In this document: positions 37,428-46,905 of the stretch, in pieces
Numbering within the stretch: the stretch's first letter is position 1
How the letters are laid out: each line of letters starts with the position of its first letter
From: Streptomyces tuirus
GTDB lineage: Bacteria; Actinomycetota; Actinomycetes; Streptomycetales; Streptomycetaceae
Assembly: GCA_018195615.1 (NCBI GenBank)
Contig: JAGTPG010000002.1
Coordinates: 682,001-746,000, forward strand
Reading direction: 5' to 3'
Length of the DNA stretch: 64,000 nucleotides
Notes under the pieces: model-generated
Told to the model about the DNA's origin: nothing
What the model saw: only the letters and a program-made list of their open reading frames with translations
Database searches by the model: none
Translations under genes and position numbers: made by a program

Positions 37428-37588
37428 ACAACCCGCGCGCGAGCGAGCAGGAGGGGCGCGCCGGTGGCGAGCCCGCGTGCGCACGGGACCCGAAGGGGCC
37501 GGGGCGTGGTCGTGGCCCTGGCATCGGCAGCCGCGTCCCGAGGGCGAACGAGCCATCAGTACGACCGAGGTGGGGGCACAGCTACACC

Positions 37589-40027
37589 ATGGCACAGGGC
37601 ACGGTCCAGGTGACGCACAGCGGCACGTCGCGGTGGCGGCGCCGCACGGGTGAGTACGCATCGCTCGGCGCCGCCCTGGAGGCCGCGACCGACGGAGACG
37701 TCCTCACCGTCGCCCCGGCACGTACCGGGAGAACCTCGTCGTGCAGCGCGCGGTGACCCTGCGGGGCCCCGAGGGCTCCCCCGGCTCGGTGCGGATCGCG
37801 CCCCTGGACGGGGTGCCGCTGACCGTGCGTGCCTCGGCGGTGGTCCAGGACCTGCATGTGGAGGGCCAGGACGCGGCCGCCCCGGCCGTTCTGGTGGAGG
37901 AGGGCACCCCGGAGCTGAGCAACGTGCGGGTCGTCACGCGGTCGGCGGCGGGGATCGAGGTGCGCGGCAGTGCCCGGCCCACGGTGCGGCGCTGCGCGGT
38001 CGACAATCCGGCGGGCGTCGGCATCGCCGTACTCGACGGCGCGGGCGGGGTGTTCGAGGAGTGCGAGGTCGTCGCGGCCGGACAGTCGGGGGTGGCGGTG
38101 CGGGGCGGTGCCCATCCCCGACTGGAGCGCTGCCGGGTGCACCACGCGTCGGGCTCGGGCCTGTCGGCGACCGGGGAGAACTCGGCGCTGGAGGCCGTGG
38201 GCTGCGAGGTCTACGAGGTCCGGGGCAGCGGCGTCCAGATCACCGGCCGGGCCACCGCGCACCTCACCGACTGCGATGTGCACCGCACGACGGCCGACGG
38301 GGTCACGCTCGACACGGACGCCGTGCTGACGCTCGCCGACTGCCGCATCCACGACATCCCGGAGAACGCGGTCGACCTGCGCTCCCGCTCCGTCCTCACG
38401 CTGACGCGGACCACGGTGCGGCAGTTCGGGCGCAACGGCCTGTCGGTGTGGGACCCGGGCACCCGCGTGGACGCCAACCAGTGCGAGATCTTCGACAGCA
38501 CGGGCGACTACCCGGCGGTGTGGGTGAGCGACGGGGCCACGGCGGTGCTCGACTCGTGCCGGGTGCACGACGTGCCGGACGCCCTGTTCGTCCTCGACCG
38601 GGGCTCGCGCGCGGACGTCGTCGACAGCGATCTGTCGCAGGTGCGCAACACGGCCGTGTCGGTGAGCGACGGCGCGACCGCGCAGCTCGACGACTGCCGG
38701 ATCCGGGACGCCGCGACGGGCGCCTGGTTCCGTGACCACGGCAGCGGCGGCACGCTCAGCAACTGCACCCTGGACGGCACCCAGACCGGGGTGATCGTCA
38801 CCAAGGGCGCCGACCCGACCGTGGAGCGGTGCACGATCGAGTCGCCGGCGGAGGCGGGCGTCTACGTCTCGGCCGGTGGCCGGGGCAGCTTCCAGAACTG
38901 CCGCGTGACGGGCAGCGGCGGCTACGGCTTCCATGTGATCGACGGCAGCCGTACGACGCTGCGGAAGTGCCGCACGGAGCGGTGCGCGCGCGGGGCTACG
39001 AGTTCGCGGACAGCGGCGCCGACGCGGCGTCCGGGTCGGGCCCCCTCGTCGAGGACTGCACCAGTGACGAGAGCGCCGGGCTCAGGGCGCCCGTGGCGCG
39101 GGAGACGGCCGTGCAGACGGTGAGCCACTCCCCCGGCCTGCTGGGCGCACTCCCGGGACAGCGGACCGAACCCGAGCCCCCGGCCCCGGCCCCGGTCGCG
39201 GAGCCCGAGCAGCCGGCCCGCACCTCCAAGGACGTCCTCGGCGAACTGGACGCGCTGGTGGGCCTGGACAGCGTCAAGCGCGAGGTGCGCGCCCTCACCG
39301 ACATGATCGAGGTCGGCCGGCGCCGGCAGCGGGCGGGCCTGAAGGCGGCGTCGGTCAAGCGGCACCTGGTCTTCACGGGCTCTCCCGGCACCGGCAAGAC
39401 GACCGTCGCGCGGTTGTACGGCGAGATCCTCGCCTCCCTCGGGGTGCTGGAGAAGGGCCACCTGGTCGAGGTCTCCCGGGTCGACCTGGTCGGCGAACAC
39501 ATCGGCTCGACCGCGATCCGCACGCAGGAGGCGTTCGAGAAGGCGCGCGGCGGCGTGCTGTTCATCGACGAGGCGTACGCGCTGTCCCCGAGGACGCGGG
39601 GCGTGACTTCGGCAAGGAGGCCATCGACACGCTGGTGAAGCTGATGGAGGACCACCGGGACGCGGTCGTGGTCATCGTCGCGGGCTACACGGCCGAGATG
39701 GAGCGCTTCCTGTCGGTCAACCCGGGCGTGGCCTCCCGCTTCTCACGCACCATCACCTTCAGCGACTACGGCCCCGAGGACCTGCTGCGGATCGTGGAGC
39801 AGCAGGCCGAGGAGCACGAGTACCGGCTGGCACCGGGCGCGGCCGAGGCCCTGCGGAAGTACTTCACGGAGATCCCCAAGGGCCCGGCGTTCGGCAACGG
39901 CCGTACCGCGCGGCAGACCTTCGAGGCGATGGTCGAGCGACACGCGAGCCGGGTCGCCCAGCTCGCCGAGCCGAGCACGGACGACCTGACGCTGCTCTAC
40001 GACGAGGATCTGCCCGAGCTGCCCTGA
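37589..40027 (+). CDS. Right-handed beta-helix / CbxX-type AAA+ ATPase fusion (three apparent frameshifts)
   Basis: ATG at 37589 begins [20 protein letters not shown]. Single-base losses at 37713-37719, 38992-38995 and 39587-39590, once repaired, give one protein of about 813 residues. Residues about 40-470 are pectate-lyase-type beta-helix coils, with repeats of the form [20 protein letters not shown] and [20 protein letters not shown] Pro/Ala/Glu linker follows. The C-terminal third is an AAA+ domain with Walker [15 protein letters not shown], Walker [14 protein letters not shown], an arginine-finger region [12 protein letters not shown] and the lid of CbxX/SpoVK/EccA-type ATPases. The beta-helix probably recruits a partner or polymer. 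The cellular role is unknown. Confidence 0.85.
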
Positions 40028-40031
40028 CCGC

Positions 40032-42378
40032 CTACGCGGCGGGCGGCTCCGGCTCGTCGCGCGGTGCCGGCAGACCCGGCCGGAGCCGGGCCAGCAGCTT
40101 GCGGCGCTCCTCGGCGAAGGCCGGGTCGGCCTGGTAGTCGGAGTGGCCGAGGATCGGCGCGGGCAGCGGGTGCAGGTCGGTGCGGCCGTAGGCCAGCGGG
40201 TCCGTCAGCGGCACGTGGTCGACGCCGTGGTCGCGGTCGCCCGGCAGGCGCATCGGGCCGCCGATGGGGTCGGTGAGCCGGTACAGGTTGCGCCAGCAGT
40301 CGACGTCCCGGTGCAGCGAGCCGAGGGCGGCCGGGCCGAAGTGGGCCGGGAACCAGCGGCCGTAGAGGCGCTCCAGCGGGGAGCCGTACGTCAGCAGCGC
40401 GACGCGTCTGCGGGCGGAGGGGGCGAGTTGCCAGGCCGCCGCGGCGGCGAGCACGCTGCCCTGCGAGTGCCCGGAGATGACCAGCCGTCCGCCGGTGACC
40501 CGGGTCCAGGTCGCCACCCGCCAGGTCAGGTCGGGCACGGCGCGCTCGGCGTAGCAGGGCGGGGCGAAGGGGTGGGCGGCGCGGGGCCAGAAGGTGCCGA
40601 CGTCCCACAGGATGCCGATGGTGCGGCGTGCCGCGGCGTCCTTGTAGGCACGCCGGCCCCAGGTGACGAACAGTATGAAGCCGAGGCCGATCAGCCAGGA
40701 GCCGAGGGCCTGGGCGGTCTCGGCGGCGCCGTGGACGACGGGGTAGGTGCCCTGCGCGGCCTCGCCGGGTGTCTCGTCGGTGGTCAGTGCGCCCACGAGG
40801 GCTCCGGCGCCGAGCAGCAGGGTCACGGCGGAGGTGACGGCGACGACGCGGGGCCCTCGGTCGGTGAGCGCGGCCATCGCGCGGGCGTTGGCGATTCGGC
40901 GGGTGCGGGCACGGTCCTGGGCCTCGTCGGGGTAGTCGCGTGCCACGGCCTCGCGCTCGGCGCGGGCGAGCTGCCAGGCGCGGTGGGCCAGCCAGCCGAA
41001 GAGCACCAGGAGCACCACGATCAGGGGCGGGATCACGGATGCCTGCCAGGTCAGCAGGACCGGTGGGCCGTCGATCGAGGTGCCGGTGCCGTCCAGCCAG
41101 TCGGAGACGCGCTGGGACACGCCGCCGGACATCACCCCGCCCAGGGCGCAGGCCAGCATCGCGACGGCCGGTCCGCCGAGACCCCGCAGCACGGCCCGCC
41201 GGTGGGGGCGGGTGCGGTACAGGACGTGGGCGACGACAGCCAGGACGATCACGAGCAGGCCCTGCACCAGGGCGATACCGCCGAAGGTCGCGTCGCCCGG
41301 CAGCCGGCCGGACGACTCCCACCCGGGGCGCTCCCACCCGGCGTACAGCAACGAGAGGGCGAGCAGCACCAGGGCGCCAAGAGGCAGGCGTCGGACGAAG
41401 CGCTCGTCGAGTTCATGGTCGAGTCGCTTCTCGCTGCGGCCGCGGCGGCACACCACCCACACCACGGCCACCGCGCAGGCCGCCAACGCCGCTTCCAGGA
41501 GCAGGCCCAGGGTGTTCAGTACGGCGGGTCCGCCGGGTTCGCGGTCATGCCGGGCGGCGGCGCTGCCGACCGCTGCGGCGACCGTGACGAGGCCGGCGGC
41601 GGTGTGCGCGGCGCGCAGCCGGGCGACGAGCCGGCGTCCGTACCAGAAGCCGGGCCGGCCCAGCGCGGTCGGGCCGCCGTCCTCCTCGGGCTCGGGGTCG
41701 CGGGCGAGCGGCTGCTGGGACTCGTAGTCGCTCCAGGTGCGCCGGGACAGGTACCACAGCAGACCGGTCAGGGCGGTGGGGACGAAAGAGGCGAGGGCGA
41801 GCCTGCGGCCGGGGCTGCTCCACCAGCCGCCGTCCGAGACGGTGGGCGAGAGGAACCCCAGCCAGGAGTGGCGGTCGGCGCACGCGCGCGTGCCCGCGCA
41901 CTGCCAGGCCGCCAGGTCGAGGGCGACCTCGCAGGCCGCCGCGACGAGCAGCACCGTGAGGGTGAGCCCCGCGAGTCGCACCAGGAGGCCGTACAGGCGG
42001 ACGGTACGGCGGCGGCCCCGGGCGTGGGGGCGCATCCAGTGGGCGAGGTTGACGACCATGAACGGCAGCAGCAACAGCCACAGGGCGCGGGTGCCGTTGC
42101 CGGAGGTGAGGTTGCACCAGACGTAGGCCTCGGGCACCGGTCCGTCGCGTCGGTGGGCGTCGGGGCTGGTCTCCGCGTCGACGTCGTCGGCGCGCCGGAA
42201 GACGGCCGCGATGTCGTCACCGGTGATCCGCACGGTGCGCGGATCGTTGAGCATCTCCTGCGGCGTGGTGCCGCCCACGCCGTGGACCAGGAGTTCCAGG
42301 GCGGTCCCGGTCTCACCGGATCGCGGGGCGGGTCTGTCAGGCCCGCCGGTCGACGCATGTTCCTGCGCACGTTCCACT
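40032..42378 (-). CDS. Large multi-pass membrane protein with lipase-type alpha/beta-hydrolase domain
   Basis: GTG at 42376-42378 has GGGGGAAG about 8 nt upstream and gives 781 residues. An N-terminal cytoplasmic start with ELLVHGVGGTTPQEML is followed by about ten hydrophobic segments (such as LWLLLLPFMVVNLAHW and ALVLLALSLLYAG). The C-terminal region holds GGRLVISGHSQGSVLAAAAA, the GxSxG nucleophile elbow. The HGVGG start resembles the oxyanion region of an alpha/beta hydrolase, here separated from the nucleophile by the whole membrane domain. The substrate is unknown. It is convergent with the beta-helix/AAA gene with a 4-bp gap. Confidence 0.8.
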
Positions 42379-42668
42379 GATTCGCACTTCCCCCGTGACA
42401 CGCCGTCGGCTCTGTCCGTGCGGGCACAAGGATCTCCACTTCTGGGGTGCCGCACACCTCCTGTCACGGAATCTCCCCGATCTGTGACCTCGCGGAGCCA
42501 CGGGCGAGCCATGGGTGACATGTGCGCGACGAGTGGTCGGTGGCGCCGTCGGCCGCGCGACATGCGAGGATGGGGCGTCCGCGCACCGGAGCCGGGGAGA
42601 ATGTCCCGTGAGGGGGCGGGTGTGCGGGGCGTGTCGGACGGCATTGAGGCGAAAGGACCGGAGCGTAC

Positions 42669-43502
42669 GTGAGCGAGAATCAGAACCTCCTCGCGGAGCA
42701 GCGGCGATCCCTGATCCTCGACGAGGTCCGCCGCCGGGGCGGTGTCCGGGTCAACGAGCTGACCCGCAAACTCGGCGTGTCGGACATGACGGTCCGCCGC
42801 GACCTCGACGCGCTCGCCCGCCAGGGTGTGCTGGAGAAGGTGCACGGCGGCGCGGTCCCGGTGGTCGAGGCGAGTACGCACGAACCGGGCTTCGAGGCCA
42901 AGTCGGGCCTGGAGCTGACCGCCAAGGAGGACATCGCACGTGCCGCGGCCAAGCTGGTCGCCCCGGGTGCGGCGATCGCCCTGTCGGGCGGTACGACGAC
43001 GTTCGCGCTGGCGCAGCAGTTGCTGGACGTGCCGGACCTGACGGTGGTCACCAACTCGGTGCGGGTGGCCGATGTCTTCCACGCGGCGCAGCGCACCTCT
43101 GGCCCGCGGCAGGGCGCCGCCACGGTCGTGCTGACCGGCGGTGTGCGCACGCCGTCCGACTCGCTGGTGGGGCCGGTGGCCGACCAGGCGATCGCGGCGC
43201 TCCACTTCGACCTGCTGTTCCTCGGGGTGCACGGCATATCGGTCGAGGCCGGCCTGTCGACGCCGAATCTCGCCGAGGCCGAGACGAACCGGCGGCTCGT
43301 ACAGTCGGCCCGGCGGGTGGTGGTGGTCGCCGACCACACCAAGTGGGGCAAGGTGGGCCTGAGTTCGTTCGCCGCGCTGGAGAGCATCGACACGCTCGTG
43401 ACGGACGCCGGCCTGCCGGACGAGGCGCGCGGCGTGGTCACGGAGCATCTGCGGCGGCTGGTGGTGGCCGGGGAGCCCGAGGACGACGGGGCAGACACCT
43501 GA
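42669..43502 (+). CDS. DeoR-family transcriptional regulator
   Basis: The 277-residue protein starts at a GTG behind CGGAGCG. The N-terminal helix-turn-helix reads EVRRRGGVRVNELTRKLGVS, then DMTVRRDLDALARQGVLEKV and HGGA. The sugar-phosphate-sensing DeoRC domain shows IALSGGTTTFALAQQL, VVTNSVRVADV and VVVVADHTKWG. Such repressors respond to phosphorylated sugars. No sugar genes are adjacent, so the target is unknown. Confidence 0.92.
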   Translation: MSENQNLLAEQRRSLILDEVRRRGGVRVNELTRKLGVSDMTVRRDLDALARQGVLEKVHGGAVPVVEASTHEPGFEAKSGLELTAKEDIARAAAKLVAPGAAIALSGGTTTFALAQQLLDVPDLTVVTNSVRVADVFHAAQRTSGPRQGAATVVLTGGVRTPSDSLVGPVADQAIAALHFDLLFLGVHGISVEAGLSTPNLAEAETNRRLVQSARRVVVVADHTKWGKVGLSSFAALESIDTLVTDAGLPDEARGVVTEHLRRLVVAGEPEDDGADT

Positions 43503-43575
43503 CGGGCCGCCGGCCGGGGCCCTAGGGTGACGCTGCCGGTCATCTCCCGCTTCCTCGCCAAGGAGGGCTTCGTCC

Positions 43576-44046
43576 ATGGCTCACCGTCTGCGCCCGGTGG
43601 GGCTCGACTTCCTCGAGGTCGCGCCCGTACGGCACGTCTCCGCGCTGGAGATCTCCGCTCCGGTGGAGGCCGTCTACCGTGCCCTCCAGGACGTGCCGGG
43701 CTGGGTGGACTGGTTTCCCCAGGTGACGGACGCCCGCCCGGTCGGCGACGGGTCGGAGCGATACATCCGGCTCATGGGAGGCGTCCGGTTCCGTGAGTCG
43801 ATCCTCGCGGCCGAGGAGCCCGAGCTGTACGCCTACCGCGTCGACCTCACCAACGTGCCGGGGATCCGGGCGATCGTCGAGGAGTGGCGGCTCGTACCGG
43901 CGGGCAGCGGCACCCGGGTCAGGTGGACGTTCGCGACCGACGGGGCGGCGGCGTACCGGCTCTTGATGAAGCCGGTCCGGGCCGCGCGGGCCCGCGCGTT
44001 CCGGGACGCCGTCACGGCGCTGGACCGGCGGCTGACGGCGTCCTAG
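43576..44046 (+). CDS. SRPBCC-family protein (polyketide cyclase/dehydrase type)
   Basis: ATG at 43576 stands 8 nt after AAGGAGGG. The 156-residue protein has SALEISAPVEAVYRALQDVPG, WVDWFPQVTDARPVGDG and the C-terminal long helix YRLLMKPVRAARARAFRDAV, the START-like fold with a hydrophobic cavity. The ligand is unknown. It follows the DeoR gene by 73 bp on the same strand. Confidence 0.85.
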   Translation: MAHRLRPVGLDFLEVAPVRHVSALEISAPVEAVYRALQDVPGWVDWFPQVTDARPVGDGSERYIRLMGGVRFRESILAAEEPELYAYRVDLTNVPGIRAIVEEWRLVPAGSGTRVRWTFATDGAAAYRLLMKPVRAARARAFRDAVTALDRRLTAS

Positions 44047-44050
44047 AAGA

Positions 44051-44067
44051 CCCACCGGACCTGTGGG
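44051..44067. terminator. Short bidirectional terminator hairpin
   Basis: CCCAC (44051-44055) and GTGGG (44063-44067) pair around a 7-nt loop in the 32-bp gap between convergent SRPBCC and cysteine-synthase-like genes. Confidence 0.4.
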
Positions 44068-44078
44068 CTCGGCTCGGC

Positions 44079-45202
44079 TCAGTCGGGCCAGACACCCGTC
44101 TCCAGCAGCGTGTCGATCGCGGCCGTGTAGGGCGCGATGTCCAGCCCCTGGGCGGCCAGCCAGGTGTCCGAGTAGTACTTGTCGAGATACCGGTCCCCCG
44201 GGTCGCACAGCAGCGTCACCACGCTCCCCTGCCGTCCCTCGGACACCATCTCCGCGACGATCTTCAGCGCGCTCCACAGGCCCGTGCCGGTCGAGCCGCC
44301 CGCCTTGCGGCCGATGGCCCGCTCCAGTGCCCGTACCGCGGCGACACTGGCCGCGTCGGGCACCTTCATCATCCGGTCGATCGCGCCGGGCACGAAGCTG
44401 GGTTCCATACGGGGCCGGCCGATGCCCTCGATACGGGAGCCGCAGTCGCACGTGACGTCCGGATCGCCGGTGGTCCAGCCCTCGAAGAAGCACGAGTTCT
44501 CCGGGTCGGCCACGCAGACGCGGGTGTCGTACTGCATGTAGTGGACGTAGCGCGCGAGGGTCGCGGAGGTGCCGCCGGTGCCCGCCGTGGCGACGATCCA
44601 CGCCGGCTCGGGGAACCGCTCCAGGCGCAGCTGCCGGAAGATGGACTCGGCGATGTTGTTGTTGCCGCGCCAGTCCGTGGCCCGTTCGGCGTAGGTGAAC
44701 TGGTCCATGTAGTGGCCGCCGGTCTCTGCCGCGAGACGGGCGGACTCCTCGTACATCGAGCGCGGGTCGTCCACGAAGTGGCACCGGCCGGAGTGGAACT
44801 CGATGAGGCGGATCTTCTCGGCGCTCGTCGTGCGCGGCATGACGGCGAAGAAGGGCACGCCGATGAGCTTCGCGAAGTACGCCTCGGAGACCGCCGTCGA
44901 GCCACTGGAGGCCTCGATCACGGGTCTGCCCGGCCGGATCCAGCCATTGCACAGGCCGTAGAGGAAGAGGGAGCGGGCGAGCCGGTGCTTGAGGCTGCCG
45001 GTGGGATGGGTCGACTCGTCCTTCAGGTACAGGTCGATGCCCACCGTTCCGGCAGGGGGAACTGGAGCAAGTGCGTGTCGGCCGAGCGGTTGGCGTCGGC
45101 CTGGACCCTGCGGACGGCTTCTTTCAGCCACCCGCGGTAGGCGGCGTCACTGCGGTCGACGTCGACGGTCACGCCGGTCCGGGTCTGCTGGGGAGTGCTC
45201 AC
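44079..45202 (-). CDS. PLP-dependent cysteine synthase-family protein, Cds1-like (one apparent frameshift)
   Basis: GTG at 45200-45202 has AGGAG 8 nt upstream. The N-terminus reads [20 protein letters not shown]. One base restored in the CCC at 45040-45042 continues into [20 protein letters not shown] (Lys for the PLP Schiff base), [19 protein letters not shown] and the phosphate loop [11 protein letters not shown]. Total is about 374 residues. The sequence resembles mycobacterial Cds1, an L-cysteine desulfhydrase releasing H2S, pyruvate and ammonia. Cysteine synthase activity is the alternative. Confidence 0.82.
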
Positions 45203-45551
45203 GAGGGGGCTCCTAACGCTGCGCGCCGACGACGGGTCGCGCGGCCGACACCTCGATCATAAGCACCTTCCGCACGCTTCTCACCTGCATAAACGCATCT
45301 TTGAGCCCCCAAAGCGCCCCCTGGGGCAGGACCCGGGGCAAGGGGCGCGCGCTCCCGGGGGCGCACTTAAGTGTGTGCTCCGGGCGCCCCCTGGAGAGGG
45401 GTCGCATGCACTGGTGCTCGACGAGGGGTGGGGGCAGACTGCATCGCGGGAGTCAGGCCCCGGACGGGGCACACTGGATCAGGACACGAGCCTGTGCCGG
45501 CCGCGCGGGGAGCGCGGGCCGGTACACCGACGCGCACAAGGGGCGGGTGGC
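45203..45551. other. Divergent intergenic region with GC-rich inverted repeats
   Basis: The 349 bases between the Cds1-like gene and a small plus-strand gene hold the palindrome CACTTAAGTG (about 45364-45373) and two copies of CGCCCCCTGG inside GC-rich inverted repeats (about 45315 and 45386). No coding frame is convincing. Promoters for both neighbours are expected here. Confidence 0.4.
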
Positions 45552-45874
45552 ATGGCGGAGCCGGAGTTCAGGGCCACGGGCGTGCGGATCGGGAAGCGGC
45601 TGCGTTCGCTCACCCGGGCCGGACAGGTCCGGATCAGCGACGGCCGGCTCGAGTTGCTGACCAGTTACGGCAGTGAGATCGACAGCGCCCCGGTGCAGGC
45701 GGTGCGCGCCTCCAAGCCGTGGTTCGGCCCGAGGACCGGGCCACGGCGGATCTCAACGGCAAGCGGTACCAGCTCACCCTGGGCGACCACGACCCCGCTC
45801 CGGGCGAGCCGGGGCCGCCCGCCGCACGGCGCTTCATCGAGGCCGTGCGCCGAGCGGCGGGGCGTGGCCACTGA
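45552..45874 (+). CDS. Small conserved streptomycete protein (one apparent frameshift)
   Basis: ATG at 45552 begins MAEPEFRATGVRIGKRLRSL. One C restored in CCC (45728-45730) joins it to EDRATADLNGKRYQLTLGDH and FIEAVRRAAGRGH, stopping at 45874, about 107 residues. The compact beta-rich pattern (ISDGRLELLTSYGSEIDSAP) suggests a small PH- or DUF-type domain. Family not recognised; function unknown. Confidence 0.6.
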
Positions 45875-46057
45875 GATGTCCGCGAGTTGCGGTACCCCAC
45901 CCCCTGCGTCACTCTGGTCTCACGTCACTCTGGGTTTACCGGCGATAACGCTGCGAACCAGCCCGCCGGCCACGACAGCGGGCGGCAGTGTCAGCAAAGC
46001 GCCCTGCTGGATCCGAACTCCGTGTTCTTCCGGACCTCACGTCGGGGAGTCGCAGCC

Positions 46058-46599
46058 GTGATCAGCTATCCGAGCAGGCACTGCACGGTGGAGCTCCAAG
46101 CCCTGCCGTCGCGGATCGGTCAGGTCCGCAGAATCGTATCTGCGCAATTGCGCTACTGGCATCTGGATGCCCTGATCGACCGGGCCTCGCTCGGCGTGAC
46201 GGAGCTGCTGTCCAACGTCCACCGGCACGCCCAGCCCGACAAGACCTGCACCGTGGAGATAGAGCTGCTGCTCGACCGGCTCACGGTCTCGGTGCGCGAC
46301 CACGACCCGCGGATGCCCGTGGTGGAGGATCCCCAGGACATCGCGCCGCTGGCGACCTGCGGGCGGGGGCTCGCGATGGTGGCCGCCATGAGCGAGAGCT
46401 GGGGCGTCCGGCCGGACGGCGAGTCCGGCAAGGTCGTGTGGTTCACCCTTCCGACGTCCGCCCCGCGGTGGCGGCACCGTCACGCCGGACGCGGCGCGCG
46501 GTCCAGGAGAAACCCGCGCGCAGGTTCGCGGAGGTCGCGCACGCCGCCGACGAGCTCCGGCCCGACCATGCTCCCGCCCGGTCCGCCGTTGCCGGTTGA
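46058..46599 (+). CDS. RsbW-like ATP-binding protein (one apparent frameshift)
   Basis: GTG at 46058 has GGGGAG upstream. The histidine-kinase-type ATP-binding fold shows the N-box LGVTELLSNVHRHA, the G1 region VSVRDHDPRMPVVEDP and the G2 region CGRGLAMVAAMSESWG. One C restored in CCCC (46461-46464) gives a 180-residue protein ending RPDHAPARSAVAG. Hundreds of such proteins in streptomycetes act as anti-sigma or signalling partners. No anti-sigma antagonist is adjacent. Confidence 0.82.
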
Positions 46600-46873
46600 C
46601 CGGGCGGTGACCACCCTTCCCGGAGGGCGTCGCTGCCGGGGTGGACGCCGCCGGGTGCCGTCCGCCCGGGGCGTCGGCCCTCGGGACTGCTGGGCCGGGG
46701 ACGGTCACGCCCCGGCGGGCGGCCCGCGGTTGACGGCACGCTCGCCTCGACGGTGAGGCGGTGCGTCTCCTTCACCTGAGCCGGGCAGGGGCCCGCACGG
46801 CAGTCGCGCGTCCGCCTGGTGCGGAGCCCGCCGTGTGCCCTGCGGAGCGGCTGTGGAGGCGTTCCCGCGGCGA

Positions 46874-46898
46874 GGGCACCCGTGCGCGGCGGGTGCCC
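46874..46898 (-). terminator. 9-bp stem-loop terminator after the ABC permease operon
   Basis: GGGCACCCG (46874-46882) and CGGGTGCCC (46890-46898) are perfect arms around a 7-nt loop, 7 bp beyond the permease stop at 46906 on the minus strand. The rest of the 306-bp gap (46600-46905) shows no gene. Confidence 0.7.
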
Positions 46899-46905
46899 GG
46901 CGTCG

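Noticed and set aside
40143..42380. 745-codon plus-strand open frame opposite the membrane hydrolase
   Set aside because: Glycine/arginine/histidine-rich shadow composition; the minus strand has membrane helices and a GxSxG motif.
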